Shown piece after piece: positions 44,746 to 57,533 of a stretch of 64,000 bases of DNA. A model generated the notes under the pieces. That model was not told the origin of the DNA. It did not search any database and saw only the letters and a program-made list of their open reading frames with translations. How positions within the stretch are numbered: position 1 is the stretch's first letter; each line of letters starts with the position of its first letter. The stretch covers positions 106,221,282-106,285,281 of the forward strand of contig NC_067473.1 of the NCBI RefSeq assembly GCF_947179515.1, read 5' to 3'. This stretch comes from Apodemus sylvaticus. Lineage: Eukaryota > Chordata > Mammalia > Rodentia > Muridae. Position numbers and translations under genes: made by a program.

Positions 44746-45274
44746 TTTAATTATAATGACGAAATGCTCCATGAGATCATCAATCCTGAGTTCTAATTCT
44801 AATCAAAGCATCCATCATTAGTAATGGCACCAGCTAGAATTATCTAGGAAGAGGTATCTCTTTTGAGAAAAATGCCTACAGGAAAGGGTGCAATTGTATT
44901 TTTTATAAGTACTTGATGATGGGAGAATCTGTTCATTTTTCAGGGTAGGTAGTCCTGAGTTATATAAGAAAGCAGGTTAATCATATCCTGGTCAACATTC
45001 CAGTAAGCAGATTCACTCTATAGTCTCTGCTTCAATTCCTGCCTTCATATTCCTGCCTAAAGTTTCAGCTCTGGTTTCACTTATTAAAGGAGTATACTGA
45101 GAGCTGTGAAATGACATAAAACCTTTCATCTATGATTTACTCTTGGTTATGTTTCTTTATCATAGCAATGAACATCAGAAGATAAAATTAACATATTTGT
45201 TCTTTTTATTTCATGTGAATCCATTCACTATTTTATTAGGAGGTTAGGAGGTGAGACAATGACTGTCTGTAATT
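44746..45274. other. No recognised gene
   Basis: Unique-looking AT-rich sequence. Confidence 0.5.
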
Positions 45275-45480
45275 ATCAACATGCATGTGCCATAGCACAC
45301 ATGTGGAGGTTAAAGGGCAGCATTGGCTTTTGTTTCTCACCCCAGGATGGCATCTTATTCTCGTTTCGGAGATGCATACACCAGGGTACCTATACAAAAG
45401 GCTTTTAGGGGTCCCTTCTCTCTGTCTCCCATCTTCCCTGAAGCACTGGGAGTACAGAAACTTGTGCTGTTTCCGTAGAA
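45275..45480 (-). mobile_element. B4 SINE
   Basis: Antisense order: 'gcatgtgccatagcacacat', 'gtggaggttaaagggcagca', 'gatgcatacaccagggtacc', 'tctgtctcccatcttc', 'gggagtacag'. Confidence 0.7.
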
Positions 45481-45670
45481 TTTGCATGGATACTACTCTC
45501 CAACATTATTTATTTTTCCTTTTTTTGAAAATAGTCAAGTCTCTATTTAAGCTTTTTTAATTACAGAATCCTCCCATTGTCTTCTTTCATCCTCCCTCCT
45601 GTGGGAGGATATACATCTTGCTCTCCTGTCTTTTTTTCATTCTGTCTTTTTCCTTTGGGTTCTTAACCTT

Positions 45671-45685
45671 AAGAAAATAAATAAA
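45671..45685. repeat. 15-bp target-site duplication of B1, left copy
   Basis: AAGAAAATAAATAAA here and again at 45862-45876. Confidence 0.93.
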
Positions 45686-45861
45686 GCCGGGCAGTAGTGG
45701 CGCACACCTTTAATCCCAGCACTTGGGAGGCAGAGGCAGGTGGATTTCTGAGTTCCAGGCCAGCCTGGTCTACAGAGTGAGTCCCAGGACAGCCAGGGCT
45801 ACACAGAGAAACCCTGTCTCGAAAAACAAAAAAACAAACAAACAAACAAAAAAAAACAAAA
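45686..45861 (+). mobile_element. B1 SINE (mouse type), young
   Basis: Starts 'gccgggcagtagtggcgcac' and contains the full left and right parts including 'ggatttctgagttccaggcc', 'acagccagggctacacagag' and 'aaaccctgtctcgaaaaac', then an A-rich tail. The perfect 15-bp duplication and near-consensus sequence indicate a recent insertion. Minus-strand open frame 45669-45950 is an artefact of it. Confidence 0.96.
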
Positions 45862-45969
45862 AAGAAAATAAATAAAATAATACAGATTTTGAAAGTTTTC
45901 TTTGAGAGCATTATTATTTCTTCTGCTTTCTCATTATACCACATACCCATTTTTTTAAAAGTATAAGTA

Positions 45970-46203
45970 TTTTTTGAGATTTGTTTAAATTTATTTCATG
46001 AGTCTACATGCTTTATTGCATGTATATCTATGCAAAGGTTTTCCTACTGTGCAAGACAGCTTAAAAATTGTCATCGGAACTCCAGAAACTAGGGTTATAG
46101 GGGCTTATAAGCTCCTGGGTGGGTGTGAGTGTTGGAAACTGAACCTAGGTCATCTGCAAGAACAGCAAGTGATCTGAACTGCTGAGCCATCTTTCCATCC
46201 GCA
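45970..46203 (-). mobile_element. B3-type SINE
   Basis: Antisense: 'atgcatgtatatctatgc'-like tail part, 'gggtgggtgtgagtgttgga', 'aactgaacctaggtcatctg', 'gctgagccatctttccatcc'. Confidence 0.78.
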
Positions 46204-47836
46204 GTGAGGGGTAAATTATGTTTAAAAAAATATAGAAAATTCCAGTTCTTACCAGAGTGGCACCATGGTCAACTCTACTCCTTCTCTTAGTCATTAATCA
46301 AGTGATGAAGAAAGATTTTCCTTCTACTAGACAAGCAGTAAATTGTGTGGGTCTCAAAATCTTACAGCAGGTATTCTCATTATTGCAGTAGAAGCTTCTA
46401 GCATAAGCACTTTATTTCATGGTCATTGGTGTTTTTCTAGTTTTCTGATGCCTCCTGTTTTATCTCTTTAGACTCAGTATAACAACAGCAGTTCATATGT
46501 TCAGAGTCTGCCAATGGCAAAACTCTGATCTTTTACAGCTTTCCCTACTTGTGAAATGGCTTGAATTCTTTTCAGTAGTCTTTTATTGTTGCTTGTCTTA
46601 AACAAATAAAATCTCCTTTTCGGCAAAATTCTACTAAAAGGCATAATGTATGACATTCCAAAAGTGTGCTCTAGTGTGTGAAAAGGGAGAACTCCCCCCA
46701 GCCTCCCTGAGGCAGCTTTCTCTATCCTAGGAAGCTAACAAGATGCATGGCCTCAGAACACAACTGAGGAAGCATCAGACTAGATTCTGTTCTCATCACC
46801 TTCATCTGTAGCATCTCTCATTTTTTGTTGCTAATATGGGTGACTGAAAACTTGTAAAGGAATGCCAAATACAGAACTTATGTAGATGTGTTTGACGCAC
46901 AATGTGCATAGATTAAGGGCAGAGAAACATCCAATCAAACAGACTGGTTAAGATTTCGGTGCAGATCCCAAGATATGACTTTTTCTGTATCTTCCAGAAA
47001 CATAACAGAAACTCCTCCATGCATTGAAGGAAATTATGCCCTTTCAAATATTAAATGTCATCCATAGAAATGCCAGGCACCATTAAATATGGAGAGAGAA
47101 AATTGGAAAAGATTGCAGAGTTTTATTATTCTCCTTTTTTTGCAAGTCACTTGTGTATGCATCTTACTTTAAAAGAAACCCGCTCCACCTCTATGCAAGT
47201 CGTTCCCGGCGCAGCTGCTGTAGAGATATGACAGGCCTGGATATAGTGTTGATTGAAGAGTAGGATTTTAGTGCTGTTTGATTTGTTTGGACTCTGTGGT
47301 TAGTGGGTTTTATAGAGGATGTTCCAGTTCTCTGAATATTGTCCGGCAAGCTACAGCACAATGCATCTTTAAAACTCTATTTGCTTAGAAATAAACAGCA
47401 TGCTGAGATTTCCACTAGGGCCCAGTACAAAAATATTTTATGATGAAGTTTCCAATCATAGCTTCACAGAACATTCAGAGAAAGAAGTTGCAGTGTTGTG
47501 AAATTCACCTGAACAATTGAGTACCTGCAGTAGAGGAAGCAGAAGAGATGAAGCTAGGTCTTCATTGTTTACTGCAGATCATAAAAATTAATAATGGATA
47601 CCCTGGTGATACATTTTTAATCAGCCCTGACCTCAACAGTACAAAACTGTAGAGGTCACCAAAGCTATCTTTTATTTAAAATCTGGCATCTGACAACTAG
47701 AGAAAAAAGAACAAAGCCATCTAACTGGATACTAAGTAGGAAAGATATCCCTTTCCTTGATCAAGTTCTTCTTTTCCGGAAGTATCAGTAAGTCTTTCTT
47801 CTAGGGAGTCGCATAGGAATACATAAATACACTACA
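46204..47836. other. Repeat-poor block, no gene seen
   Basis: About 1.6 kb without recognised repeats, including a short CpG-containing patch at 47178-47222 ('gcaagtcgttcccggcgcag'). No long open frame. Possible conserved non-coding sequence. Confidence 0.5.
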
Positions 47837-48005
47837 GGCTAGAGAGATGGCTCAGTGGAGAAAGGTAATTGCTCAACAAACCTGGAAACACATAAATGAA
47901 GATGAAAAATAAACTAATTTATAGAATCGGTATCTGGCCTCCACACATATGCTAGAACATGTTCATACACACATGTGTACACCTACACAATAAATAAATA
48001 TGACT
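47837..48005 (+). mobile_element. B2-superfamily SINE
   Basis: 'aggctagagagatggctcag' head, 'ctggcctccacacatatgct', 'acacacatgtgtacacctac', (AAAT)n tail. An AT-rich stretch separates head and body. Confidence 0.72.
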
Positions 48006-48636
48006 TTAAAAGAAATGATGTCAGTAGCTTCTCTAGATTGGAGGCTGCTGCTTTGTATCAGGGATGGAATTCTCAATGTTTAGTGTCATTGGTAGGTTGG
48101 ATAATTAACAAATGGGTTGATACCTTTGTTTTTGGGAAATCAACAAATAATTTAATTTCAACTTGAACAAGTGATGTTTCTGCTTTTACATGTGTTGATT
48201 TCTTTTTCTCAGATTTGGAAAATCTTTTGGTATCAGGAAGCATTGGACAAATAATTAAGTTCTTTCTTCTAGGCTAATTGTTTTCAGAGAAACATATTTT
48301 GTTTTATTCAATGATCCTTTACATTTACTTAGGTTCTGTCAGTTATTGGTACAGTCTCACTAAGTTGGGGACAGGCCCATACATTTTATTCCTCTTTGTT
48401 TCCTATGTACCTTCAATGATATAGCAGTTTGTGCTGTATAGATTAGTGAAGAAAAGGAGAAAAATGGGAAACAAAGTGAAGGGGATGCACCCAGTACCTA
48501 CAAGCTTTCACTCCATACTTGGAGGGACCCCAAGTTAATTTCTCAGTACCTATATGGGACAGTTAGTTCACAACTACCTGCAATGCAACTCTAGCTACAG
48601 GAGATCAAACACTTTTTTCCTCCCTCCATAGGTACT

Positions 48637-48639
<3 letters not shown>
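48006..48639. other. No recognised gene
   Basis: Unique-looking sequence. Confidence 0.5.

Positions 48640-48730
<91 letters not shown>
48640..48730. repeat. (TC)n(AC)n compound microsatellite
   Basis: About 54 bases of TC followed directly by about 36 bases of AC. Confidence 0.97.
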
Positions 48731-48731
<1 letters not shown>

Positions 48732-48867
48732 TTCAATATTAGTGAAAGAACAGAGATTATAGTAAAAACAGATGTTGACATAAAATCTTTTAAAATTCCA
48801 AAGTTCTTCCACAAAATATGGTCAAGTCTATCACAGCAATACTCCACAAACCTGGTAGCAATTTCTG

Positions 48868-49262
48868 CCTCAGTCAGTATTCCCAATTGCATTGAGTAAA
48901 ATTATGACCAACAGACAGATGGGGGAAAAGGGGCTTAATTCATATGGCAATTCTCAAGACATACTTCATCACTAGCAAGTCAGTACAAGAATTCAAGGCA
49001 GACATCTGGAGGAAGAAAATGAAGCAGAAGCAATTAAAGAACTCTGCTTCATTGCTTGCTCCACAAAGCTTGCTCAGCCTACTTTCATAAATAATTTAGG
49101 ATCATCTGATCATTGTGGCCTCAGCCACAGTGGGCTGTTCAGCCCATTAATCATCAAACAATAAAACACCTTATAGACTTGGCTACAGACAATCTAATCA
49201 AGGCATTTTTTCAATTGAGGTTTCCCTTAAGAGATAAGTCAAGATTGTGTCAAAAACCATCC
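48868..49262 (-). mobile_element. MaLR LTR
   Basis: Antisense order 'attatgaccaacagacagat', 'gaggaagaaaatgaagcaga', 'cttgctcagcctactttcat', 'ccacagtgggctgttcagcc', 'caattgaggtttcccttaag'. This is a common rodent MaLR LTR, subfamily not assigned. Confidence 0.68.
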
Positions 49263-49715
49263 AGAACAATATACAAAATATGTTCTTCATAGAGCTGACT
49301 TTTAATCTTCTTAAGAAAACTTTATATTTTGTATTGATTCATTGTTCAGGGAAGATAGTAGAATTATAGGAAGTCTTCTCATAAGAAGTTAGAACCACAA
49401 GGTAACATGAACTGTAAAACTTTTAAGTAAAAATCTTTTCATCTTGTTTCTTATAACTCCCATAATTGATAGCACACTATAGTGAGTGTGCACAAAGACA
49501 TATAATGACATGCAAATAAAGTACACGTATACATGAGCATATACATATATAACATATATTAAAGTGATTTGGGCTTTTCTAGCCCTCCTTAGTTTTATGC
49601 ATGCAAATTAGGTTATTGTGAGAGGTTAATGTGTTTTAATTACCAATTAAGGAAATCAATTAAACAAAATCTGCTAAAATAAATATAAGAAGTGATTTCA
49701 AACATTTAGGATTGT
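49263..49715. other. No recognised gene
   Basis: AT-rich spacer. Confidence 0.5.
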
Positions 49716-49809
49716 TATCTGAGCATGGTGGCACAAAATTTAATCTTAGTAATTTGGGGTCAGAGGTAGGTGGAAAGTAGATCTTAAGTTCAAGACCAAC
49801 CTGATCTCT

Positions 49810-49812
<3 letters not shown>
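49716..49812 (+). mobile_element. B1-like SINE fragment
   Basis: 'gagcatggtggcacaaaatt', 'taatcttagtaatttggggt', 'aagttcaagaccaacctgat'. Old B1 or proto-B1, truncated at a CA array. Confidence 0.68.

Positions 49813-49859
<47 letters not shown>
49813..49859. repeat. (CA)n microsatellite
   Basis: About 23 CA units. Confidence 0.97.
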
Positions 49860-49863
<4 letters not shown>

Positions 49864-49938
49864 AAATATTGTAAAAAGAATTATACCTGCAACACAATCA
49901 AACATCACTAAACTGTGAAATGGATCATGTGTGATGAA
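49860..49938 (+). repeat. Inverted repeat, left arm
   Basis: Reverse complement of 50555-50633 with only a few mismatches over about 78 bases. Lies between a (CA)n and a (TG)n array. Confidence 0.88.
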
Positions 49939-49944
49939 ATATAC

Positions 49945-49951
<7 letters not shown>

Positions 49952-49996
<45 letters not shown>
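49952..49996. repeat. (TG)n microsatellite
   Basis: About 22 TG units, the complement of the nearby (CA)n at 49813-49859. Confidence 0.97.
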
Positions 49997-49999
<3 letters not shown>

Positions 50000-50554
50000 A
50001 CAAGTTTAGCCCCTGTCTTCAGGGACATTGTAATCTCTTGAAACTCATAAAGATTTGTGCAATGTTCAGAATGGCATAAGTCCATTATGTGGTTCCCAAG
50101 TTATGCCATTCATTGGGATCACTGAGACCCTTTAAAAGATACTGCTGTTCTTTTATTATCTGCAGACATCTTGTCATGCTTGCAAGAACTGCAAGTACAG
50201 TATCTCAGAAGCAGCTAATACACAAATACCTATAGCCCTGAAGGTCTTAAAACCACTTCTCCAGTAGACATTTTCAACCCTGAGATAGTTGGTGTGCTTT
50301 CCAGGCTTTAGGCTTCATCAGTGCCACTGTTGCTGCAGTGATGAATCATACTTCTATACTCACCATTACGCACTGGATATGTGAACCATTATTATGAAAC
50401 TATGAAAGTAACAATAGGACATTAAGCTTCCCAAGCCTTGGGCACAGAAACCAAACTTGGGAAAAGGGGAAGGACTGTTACATAGTTCTGAATGAGATCT
50501 GCTTGCCAGTGGGTAAATGCTCACACTGTCCCTTCCCTTTTTTTGTAGGAACAA
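49997..50554. other. Loop between inverted arms, no gene seen
   Basis: Unique-looking sequence of ordinary composition. Confidence 0.5.
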
Positions 50555-50633
50555 GGCATCACAAATGATCCATTTCATAGTTTAGTGATGTTTGATTGTG
50601 TTGCAAGTATAATTCTTTTTACAATAATTTGTA
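50555..50633 (-). repeat. Inverted repeat, right arm
   Basis: See 49860-49938. Core shared bases include 'atcaaacatcactaaact' when read on minus. Confidence 0.88.
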
Positions 50634-50822
50634 GGCCATAAAGCTTTGTGCTTGCAACAAATTAACTTTACACATGATTTAGATGAAAAATTAACAGAGA
50701 TTTTAGATTATGGTAGGTCTCCTTCGAGCTTGTTTGATGATAAAACCAGAAGTGGTGGATTTAAGGAAACTGTGTATCATGAAAACAGAATATCTCACAT
50801 CTGCATATTAGAAAGAGGCTGG

Positions 50823-51484
50823 GTGAGGCTGTGGATAAAGAGGAACATGCCTCCACTGCTTGTGGGGTTGCAAATTGGTACAACCATTCTGGAAATCACC
50901 TCACTTCCAGAAGATCCTGCTATACCACTGCTGGGCATATACCCAGAAGATTCCCCAGCATGTAATAAGGATACATGTTTCACTATGTTCATACCAGCCC
51001 TATTTATAATAGCCAGAAGCTGAAAAGAACCCAGGTATCCCTCAACAGGAGAGTGGATGCAAAAAATGTGGTATATATACACAATGGAGTACTATTCAGC
51101 CATTAGAAACAATGAGTTCATGAAATTCTTAGGCAAATGGATGGAGCTAGAGAGCATCATACTAAATGAGGTAACCCTGACTCAAAAGGTGAATCATGAT
51201 ATGCACTCACTAATAAGAGGATATTAACCTAGAAAGCTGGAATACCCAAAACATAATCCACACATCAAATGAGGTACAAGAAGAACAGAGGAGTGGCCCC
51301 TTGTTCTGGAAAGACTCAGTGAAGCAGTATAGGGCAAAACCAGAACAGGGAAGTGGGAAGGGTTGGGTGGGAAAACAGGGGGAGACAAGGGGGCTGATGG
51401 GACTTTTGGGGAGTGGGGGTCTAGAAAAGGGGAAATCATTTGAAATGTAAATAAAAATATATCGAATAAAAAAACAATAAAAAC
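50823..51484 (+). mobile_element. L1, 5'-truncated, with 13-bp target-site duplication
   Basis: Sense L1: ORF2 C-terminal end (frame in 50646-51023, then other frames) and 3' UTR ending 'aatgtaaataaaaatatat'. Flanked by AGAAAGAGGCTGG at 50810-50822 and 51485-51497. About 27 bases of ORF2 are missing after 'ctggaaatca'. Same 3' UTR type as 40178-42080. Confidence 0.93.
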
Positions 51485-51519
51485 AGAAAGAGGCTGGAGA
51501 ACAGGATTAAAGCTTTTTT

Positions 51520-51990
51520 TATAATAATTATTGGTTATTTTATTTATTTACATTTCAAATGTTATCCCCCTTCTTAGTTTCCCCTCCAGAAACCCCTTAT
51601 CCCACCCTTTCTTCCTCCTCATAATTCTATGAGGATGCTCCCCCACTGACACACTCACTCCCAGCCTTAGCATTCCCCTATGCTGGGTCATCAAGCCTTT
51701 ACAGGACCAAGGGCCTCCTCTCTCATTGATGCCAGACAAGGCCATCCTCTGCTACAGGTACTCCTGAAGTCAGAGGTCACTCCATGTGTATTCTTTATTT
51801 GGTGGTTTAGTCCCTGGGAGCTCTGGGGGGGAAGGGTCTGATTGATATTGCTGTTCTTCCTATGAAGTTGTGAACCCCTTCAGTCCTTCCCCTTACCCCT
51901 GCATTGGGATCCCTGTACTCAGTCTAATGTTTGGTTTTGTGCATCCCCATCTGTATTAGCAAGGCTCTGGCAGAGCCTTTTTAACAGATC
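51520..51990 (-). mobile_element. L1 3' UTR fragment
   Basis: Antisense: 'tttatttacatttcaaatgt', 'ctgggtcatcaagcctttac', 'aggaccaagggcctcctctc', 'gcaaggctctggcagagcc'. Lies 23 bases after the duplication of the plus-strand L1. Confidence 0.85.
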
Positions 51991-52689
51991 TTATAAGGTT
52001 TCTTTCATCTGTAAAATTCAGAAATCCTCTTGCTTGGCCAATATAGTTCTGTCAGTCCCCTGCAGAATTTTCATGTTCACTACAGATAAAACTAGGTAGA
52101 GTAAGCAGTTGCTGGAATATAGTCAGTCACTCAAATTAGACTTAGAAGTCAAAATAAAACAAAATTGAACCAGAGAATCAGAAACTCATAATGTGACTCC
52201 AAAGCCTTTCACCACCTGAAGGTTCGTGGTAAAGCACTGACTGCATGAATTATCCATATACTTCACAAAGCTACCTCTGCAGGGATTGGGCACAAAAGTC
52301 TTCATTTTTAACATGTTTTAGATGGAATGCTAATGTTTGAGAATCATAATTCTAAACTTAAAGTTTGTTTTCCCCTTCAAAGGTCATTCAGAAAAGGTCA
52401 TGTAGAAATAGTTTTGGTTGTCTCAGCTTACACATTGAAGATATTTGGTGAATAGAGACAGAGATGCAGCCAAGGGCCCCAAATGCCAGTGTAGATAATA
52501 TTCTTCACAGCTATCTGGCCCCGAAATGTCAAGTGATAATAACCTTTGTTCTAAATTTCAAGTTCTCAATATGTAAAATACCAAAATATAAGGAAGTCAC
52601 TTTTTGGAGATTTTGACCGGAGTCATCCAAGGTAATGCAACTTCTGCATTTCTCTTAAATTCTTCAGTGTGTGATATTGTTTATGTATT
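51991..52689. other. No recognised gene
   Basis: Unique-looking sequence. Confidence 0.5.
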
Positions 52690-53040
52690 GTCTTAGTTAG
52701 GGTTTTATTGCTAGTAATAGGTCCCATAACCATGACAACTCTTATAAAGAAAAACATTTAACTGGGGCTAGCTTATAGTGTAAAGGTTAAGTTCGTTATC
52801 AGCATGGTGGGAAGTGTAGGCACAAAGACAGACATGGTGCTGGAATGGAGTTGAGAGTTCTACATCTGGATCCACAGGCAACAGGGAGAGTGACATTAGT
52901 GAAGGCTTCAGCTTCAGAATCCTTATAGCCCAACCCTCACACACATCCTCCCCTAGGGCCACACCTAATCCAAGAAAGTCACACCTTCAATAATGTCAAT
53001 CCTTAAGACTGAAGAACCGTTTTCACTCAAACCACAACAT
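52690..53040 (-). mobile_element. MaLR LTR (MT/ORR1-like)
   Basis: Antisense: 'tcttagttagggttttattg', 'ccataaccatgacaactctt', 'aaaacatttaactggggcta', 'gggccacacctaatccaag'. The usual order of an MT/ORR1 LTR read backwards. Confidence 0.75.
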
Positions 53041-53404
53041 CTATCTAGTACTACACTGGAAGCCATGGGTCTAGGAGTTACCTCTCAATGTTTACCTAAC
53101 TCTTCCAACACTACTTTTCAAGAAATATCATCTACCATGAGTCCTGAATGATAATGTAGCTATGAAACATTACTGAGAATATAAAAACATTCATGACCAG
53201 AGTGTCTCTGCATCTCTGAAATTTACCTTTTTGAAATATGATAATGTCTGCTTTCTGATTAGCATCCGTACATGGTATATAATTTGGGAACACAATTTTA
53301 ATTTTAAATCCATCACTGACCTCCTTAGGACATTTGGAATAGCGCTTATGTGTTTAGGACAATGATTATTAACAAATCTATAGCAAGTAAAATATCTTTT
53401 GTAT
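53041..53404. other. No recognised gene
   Basis: AT-rich spacer. Confidence 0.5.
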
Positions 53405-53610
53405 GTTTTTATTTCATATTTTTATTGAAAATAATTTTTATACAATATAATCTGATCACAGTTGACTACACCCGGTAACCTTCTAATTCCTTGCCACCTC
53501 TTCACACATCTATCTTCATACCATTTATCTATCTTCCTCTTTAGAAAACAAACATGTAACAATAAAAATAAAACCAAACATCACAAGAAACACATATTTT
53601 AAATACACTT
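53405..53610 (-). mobile_element. Lx-type L1 3' end fragment
   Basis: T-rich end 'ttttattgaaaataattttt', 'ataatctgatcacagttgac', a pyrimidine-rich run, then the A-rich 'gaaaacaaacatgtaacaat'. Same family as 1-290 and 36405-36620, and the only one here that shows the 3' terminus. Confidence 0.55.
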
Positions 53611-53663
53611 TTTGGAAAAATCAATTAAATTACATTCAGATGTTGGGCAGAGAATGCTTTCAG

Positions 53664-54055
53664 CAACTGTGATGACTAATTGTGGCTGTCAATCTGATTG
53701 GATTTATGAACATCTGTGAGACATACCTCTTTTAAGACCCTTGGACATGAAGATTTAGCTGAAGAGGAAACACTCTCCTCCAGAGACAGGACAGTCATTT
53801 AGAACAGCAGCCCATATATAAAAAGAGCCAAGAGACAGACAGAAGTGGTTCACTATCCCCACCTATCCTCCTTGCTTCTGAGTACATCAAATCAATTGCT
53901 GACACTGCTACTGAACATCTTTGATAGCAACAGAAAAGTAGTAGTGCAGCATGAATTGAAGACCAGAAATTCTCCAGACTATATAGAGATTACTGAAGTA
54001 CTAGCCTTGTACACAGAGGATCTGCTGTGCTTTCAGCCTTTTAATGTGTAGATAG
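53664..54055 (+). mobile_element. ERVL-type LTR (MLT2-like)
   Basis: 'ttgtggctgtcaatctgatt', 'ggatttatgaacatctgtga' start a typical ERVL/MLT2-like LTR, followed by a weak TATA-like 'ccatatataaaaagagcc'. The 3' part is diverged, so its end is approximate. Confidence 0.55.
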
Positions 54056-54104
54056 ATATTATTACACTATGCCGCCCACATCATGCACACAAACAGATCT
54101 CCAT

Positions 54105-54105
<1 letters not shown>

Positions 54106-54185
<80 letters not shown>
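54106..54185. repeat. (CT)n(GT)n compound microsatellite
   Basis: About 50 bases CT then about 28 bases GT. Confidence 0.97.
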
Positions 54186-54186
<1 letters not shown>

Positions 54187-54278
54187 ATGTTGTGTGTTTT
54201 GTTGGCTCCTCTAGAGCACCTAAATACAGTTACTTTTGACCCAAAATACTTTATATACAAACATATGAATGTAGAAAC

Positions 54279-55552
<1,274 letters not shown>

Positions 55553-55577
55553 CCTTAATTAATTAATTAATTAATCT
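55553..55577. repeat. (TTAA)n microsatellite
   Basis: Six TTAA-type units. Confidence 0.93.
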
Positions 55578-55894
55578 CAATAACCAAAATCACACATATA
55601 AAAAGTAGTTGAATTTGTGGGACTTTTTGATAGAATTACAGATGTGTTCTGTATTTGCTATTTTTTTCAGTTTCAAGGAGTCACTATGTGAAGATACCAT
55701 GGAGATTCTAAGACACTGCTGTGTCCATTCCAATCCACTGACTTTCAGCTCAGAGGAAACAGAGACTGTGGCAGCCTTCAGTGAAAGCAACCAGAAGAGT
55801 ACCAAGCACACACTCCACAGAGAGTGGTCAGATGTAACACAGAGTCCATTCACTCTTTTCCCCAGGAAAAAGTTGGCTCTTGGTAGAAAATAAT
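55578..55894. other. No supported gene
   Basis: A 94-residue open frame on plus (55609-55893) follows a pyrimidine-rich stretch ending in AG at about 55670. I recognise no domain and treat it as a chance frame. Confidence 0.4.
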
Positions 55895-56060
55895 GTTACT
55901 GACTATAGACTTCCTGTCTCTTCTCTGCTTCCTGGCTGTGGACACGATGTCACAGACTGTTTCATGTTCTTCTTGCTATGCTTTTTCTTGCCACAATGTG
56001 CAAGATGCATCTTCAAATATGAGCCAAATAAATCTGTCCTTCTTTAGGTTCTTAAGGAAA
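55895..56060 (+). mobile_element. ERVL/MaLR-type LTR 3' fragment
   Basis: 'tctctgcttcctggctgtgg', 'gacacgatgtcaca', 'agccaaataaatctgtcctt' follow the order of the 3' half of rodent ERVL/MaLR LTRs. Confidence 0.55.
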
Positions 56061-56121
56061 TAGCTAAAATATAATTCAAACTTAGAAAAAAAGCCAATTC
56101 ACATGCAAGAAATAATAGTTT

Positions 56122-56215
56122 TGTATTAACTTGATTCATGGCAGGATCATTTGGGAATATGGACTCTCAGTTGAGAAAATGTCAATTAGTAGAACCTACT
56201 ATGGTACCCTAATAG
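56122..56215 (+). mobile_element. MaLR LTR 5' fragment
   Basis: 'gtattaacttgattcatggc', 'aggatcatttgggaatatgg', 'ctcagttgagaaaatgtcaa' match the start of the MaLR LTR seen in reverse at 48868-49262. Confidence 0.5.
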
Positions 56216-57074
56216 TTTGTATAGAAATTTTTGTATGGAAGTAGACAAAATTAAAACAACCAAGGAAGTATACACTAAGTATGTGTTATACACACTGTAG
56301 TTGTTAGAAATCAAGAAGAGGTAACTGTATTTTTAAAAAGTCATTTTTAAAAATCAGAGATGAACAACAGTGACATCAACAGATATGTCAAAGTTGATGG
56401 GGAAAAGCTCATGAGACCTCAACTCTTAAAGAACTGTAGGCAACTGAGTAATTCCACAAACACAAGAGTTGTCCTCACAGGAAAGAGCATAGCATTTAGT
56501 TGTGCACTGTCATACAGTCAGCTCTGAAAACATAAGTATGAGTAATACTTTACAGGTTCAGTAGGTTATATTTAGGAATATATATGTATATACATATATG
56601 CATGGAACAATAATTAGTGATTAAAAGGATGTGAATTTGAAATAGAGAGTATGTGAGAATTTAGAGAGAGGAAGGGGAAGAAGGAAATGTTGTAATTATA
56701 TATAAAAATAAAATTAGAAAAAATTGTTATATGTATTTAAAGTTTGAAACTTTAGTATAATAATTTTTATAAATGTTTTATATGTATGTGTTTGTGTGTG
56801 TGTGTGTGTGTAACTATGAAGTTTTCATGAAAATTTAACACCTACATACATTCAACATAGTACTTACTATCTCTTTAATTTTATTTCTTCTACATAAGCA
56901 GCTTGTATCTCACTGTGGTGTGGAACATCAGGGCCTGCTTTTATCTTTGTGGCTTGTCTTTATATATAACCCAGTAACAGTTTTTCCATTTCCCACTTTG
57001 TTTTTCTTAGTAATGTACTGTATTGTGAAAAGTGCACATGTTGTATTGTGTATTGCCAAAAATATCATAAGGGG
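56216..57074. other. No recognised gene
   Basis: AT-rich, with a (TG)n at about 56783-56812. Confidence 0.5.
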
Positions 57075-57196
57075 CTCAAATGTTTGACTTGGTGTTATTT
57101 GGGCACTGGATGCTATTTGGTGTGGTTGGGGAACATTTAAGAGGTAGAAATTTGCTGGAGTTAGTAGGTCATTCTAGGAGGGCGGTCATAGCTCAG
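57075..57196 (+). mobile_element. ERVL/MaLR-type LTR, part 1
   Basis: 'tgacttggtgttatttgggc', 'actggatgc', 'tttgctggagttagtaggtc', 'ggtcatagctcagccc'. It is interrupted by a twin-primed L1 and continues at 58069. Confidence 0.6.
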
Positions 57197-57274
57197 CCCT
57201 TCTTCTTCTTCTTCTTCTTCTTCTTCTTCTTCTTCTTCTTCTTCTTCTTCTTCTTCTTCTTCTTCTTCTTCTTC
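57197..57274 (-). repeat. (CTT)n array, tail of minus-strand L1
   Basis: About 25 CTT units. On the L1 strand this is a (GAA)n tail. Open frame 57080-57502 with a poly-Phe run is an artefact. Confidence 0.93.
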
Positions 57275-57533
57275 AAGATATATTCTTTATTTACATTTCA
57301 GATGTTGTCTCTTTCCTGGTTCCCCCCCCCCAAATCCCCTAACCCATCCCACCTCCCCGAGCTCACCAATCCACCCACTCCCCCTTCCCTGTCCTGGAAT
57401 TCCCCTATACTGGGGCACCTAGCCTTCTCAGGACCAAGGTCCTCTCCTCTCTTTGATGTCCAACAAAGCCATTCTCTGCTGTATATGCATCTGGAGTCAT
57501 AGGTGTTTCCATGTATACTCTTTGATTGGTGGA
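57275..57533 (-). mobile_element. L1 3' UTR end, 3' arm of twin-primed L1
   Basis: Antisense: 'atattctttatttacatttc', 'tactggggcacctagccttc', 'aggaccaaggtcctctcctc', 'actctttgattggtgg'. It joins directly to an inverted segment that lies immediately upstream in L1. Confidence 0.87.

Noticed and set aside
49660..50085. 141-residue open frame
   Set aside because: It is built from CA and TG arrays (His-Thr and Cys-Val runs) joined by unique sequence.
55609..55893. Candidate exon after a pyrimidine-rich stretch and AG
   Set aside because: A 94-residue frame without a domain, with no convincing donor site or neighbouring exon; one acceptor-like site is common by chance.
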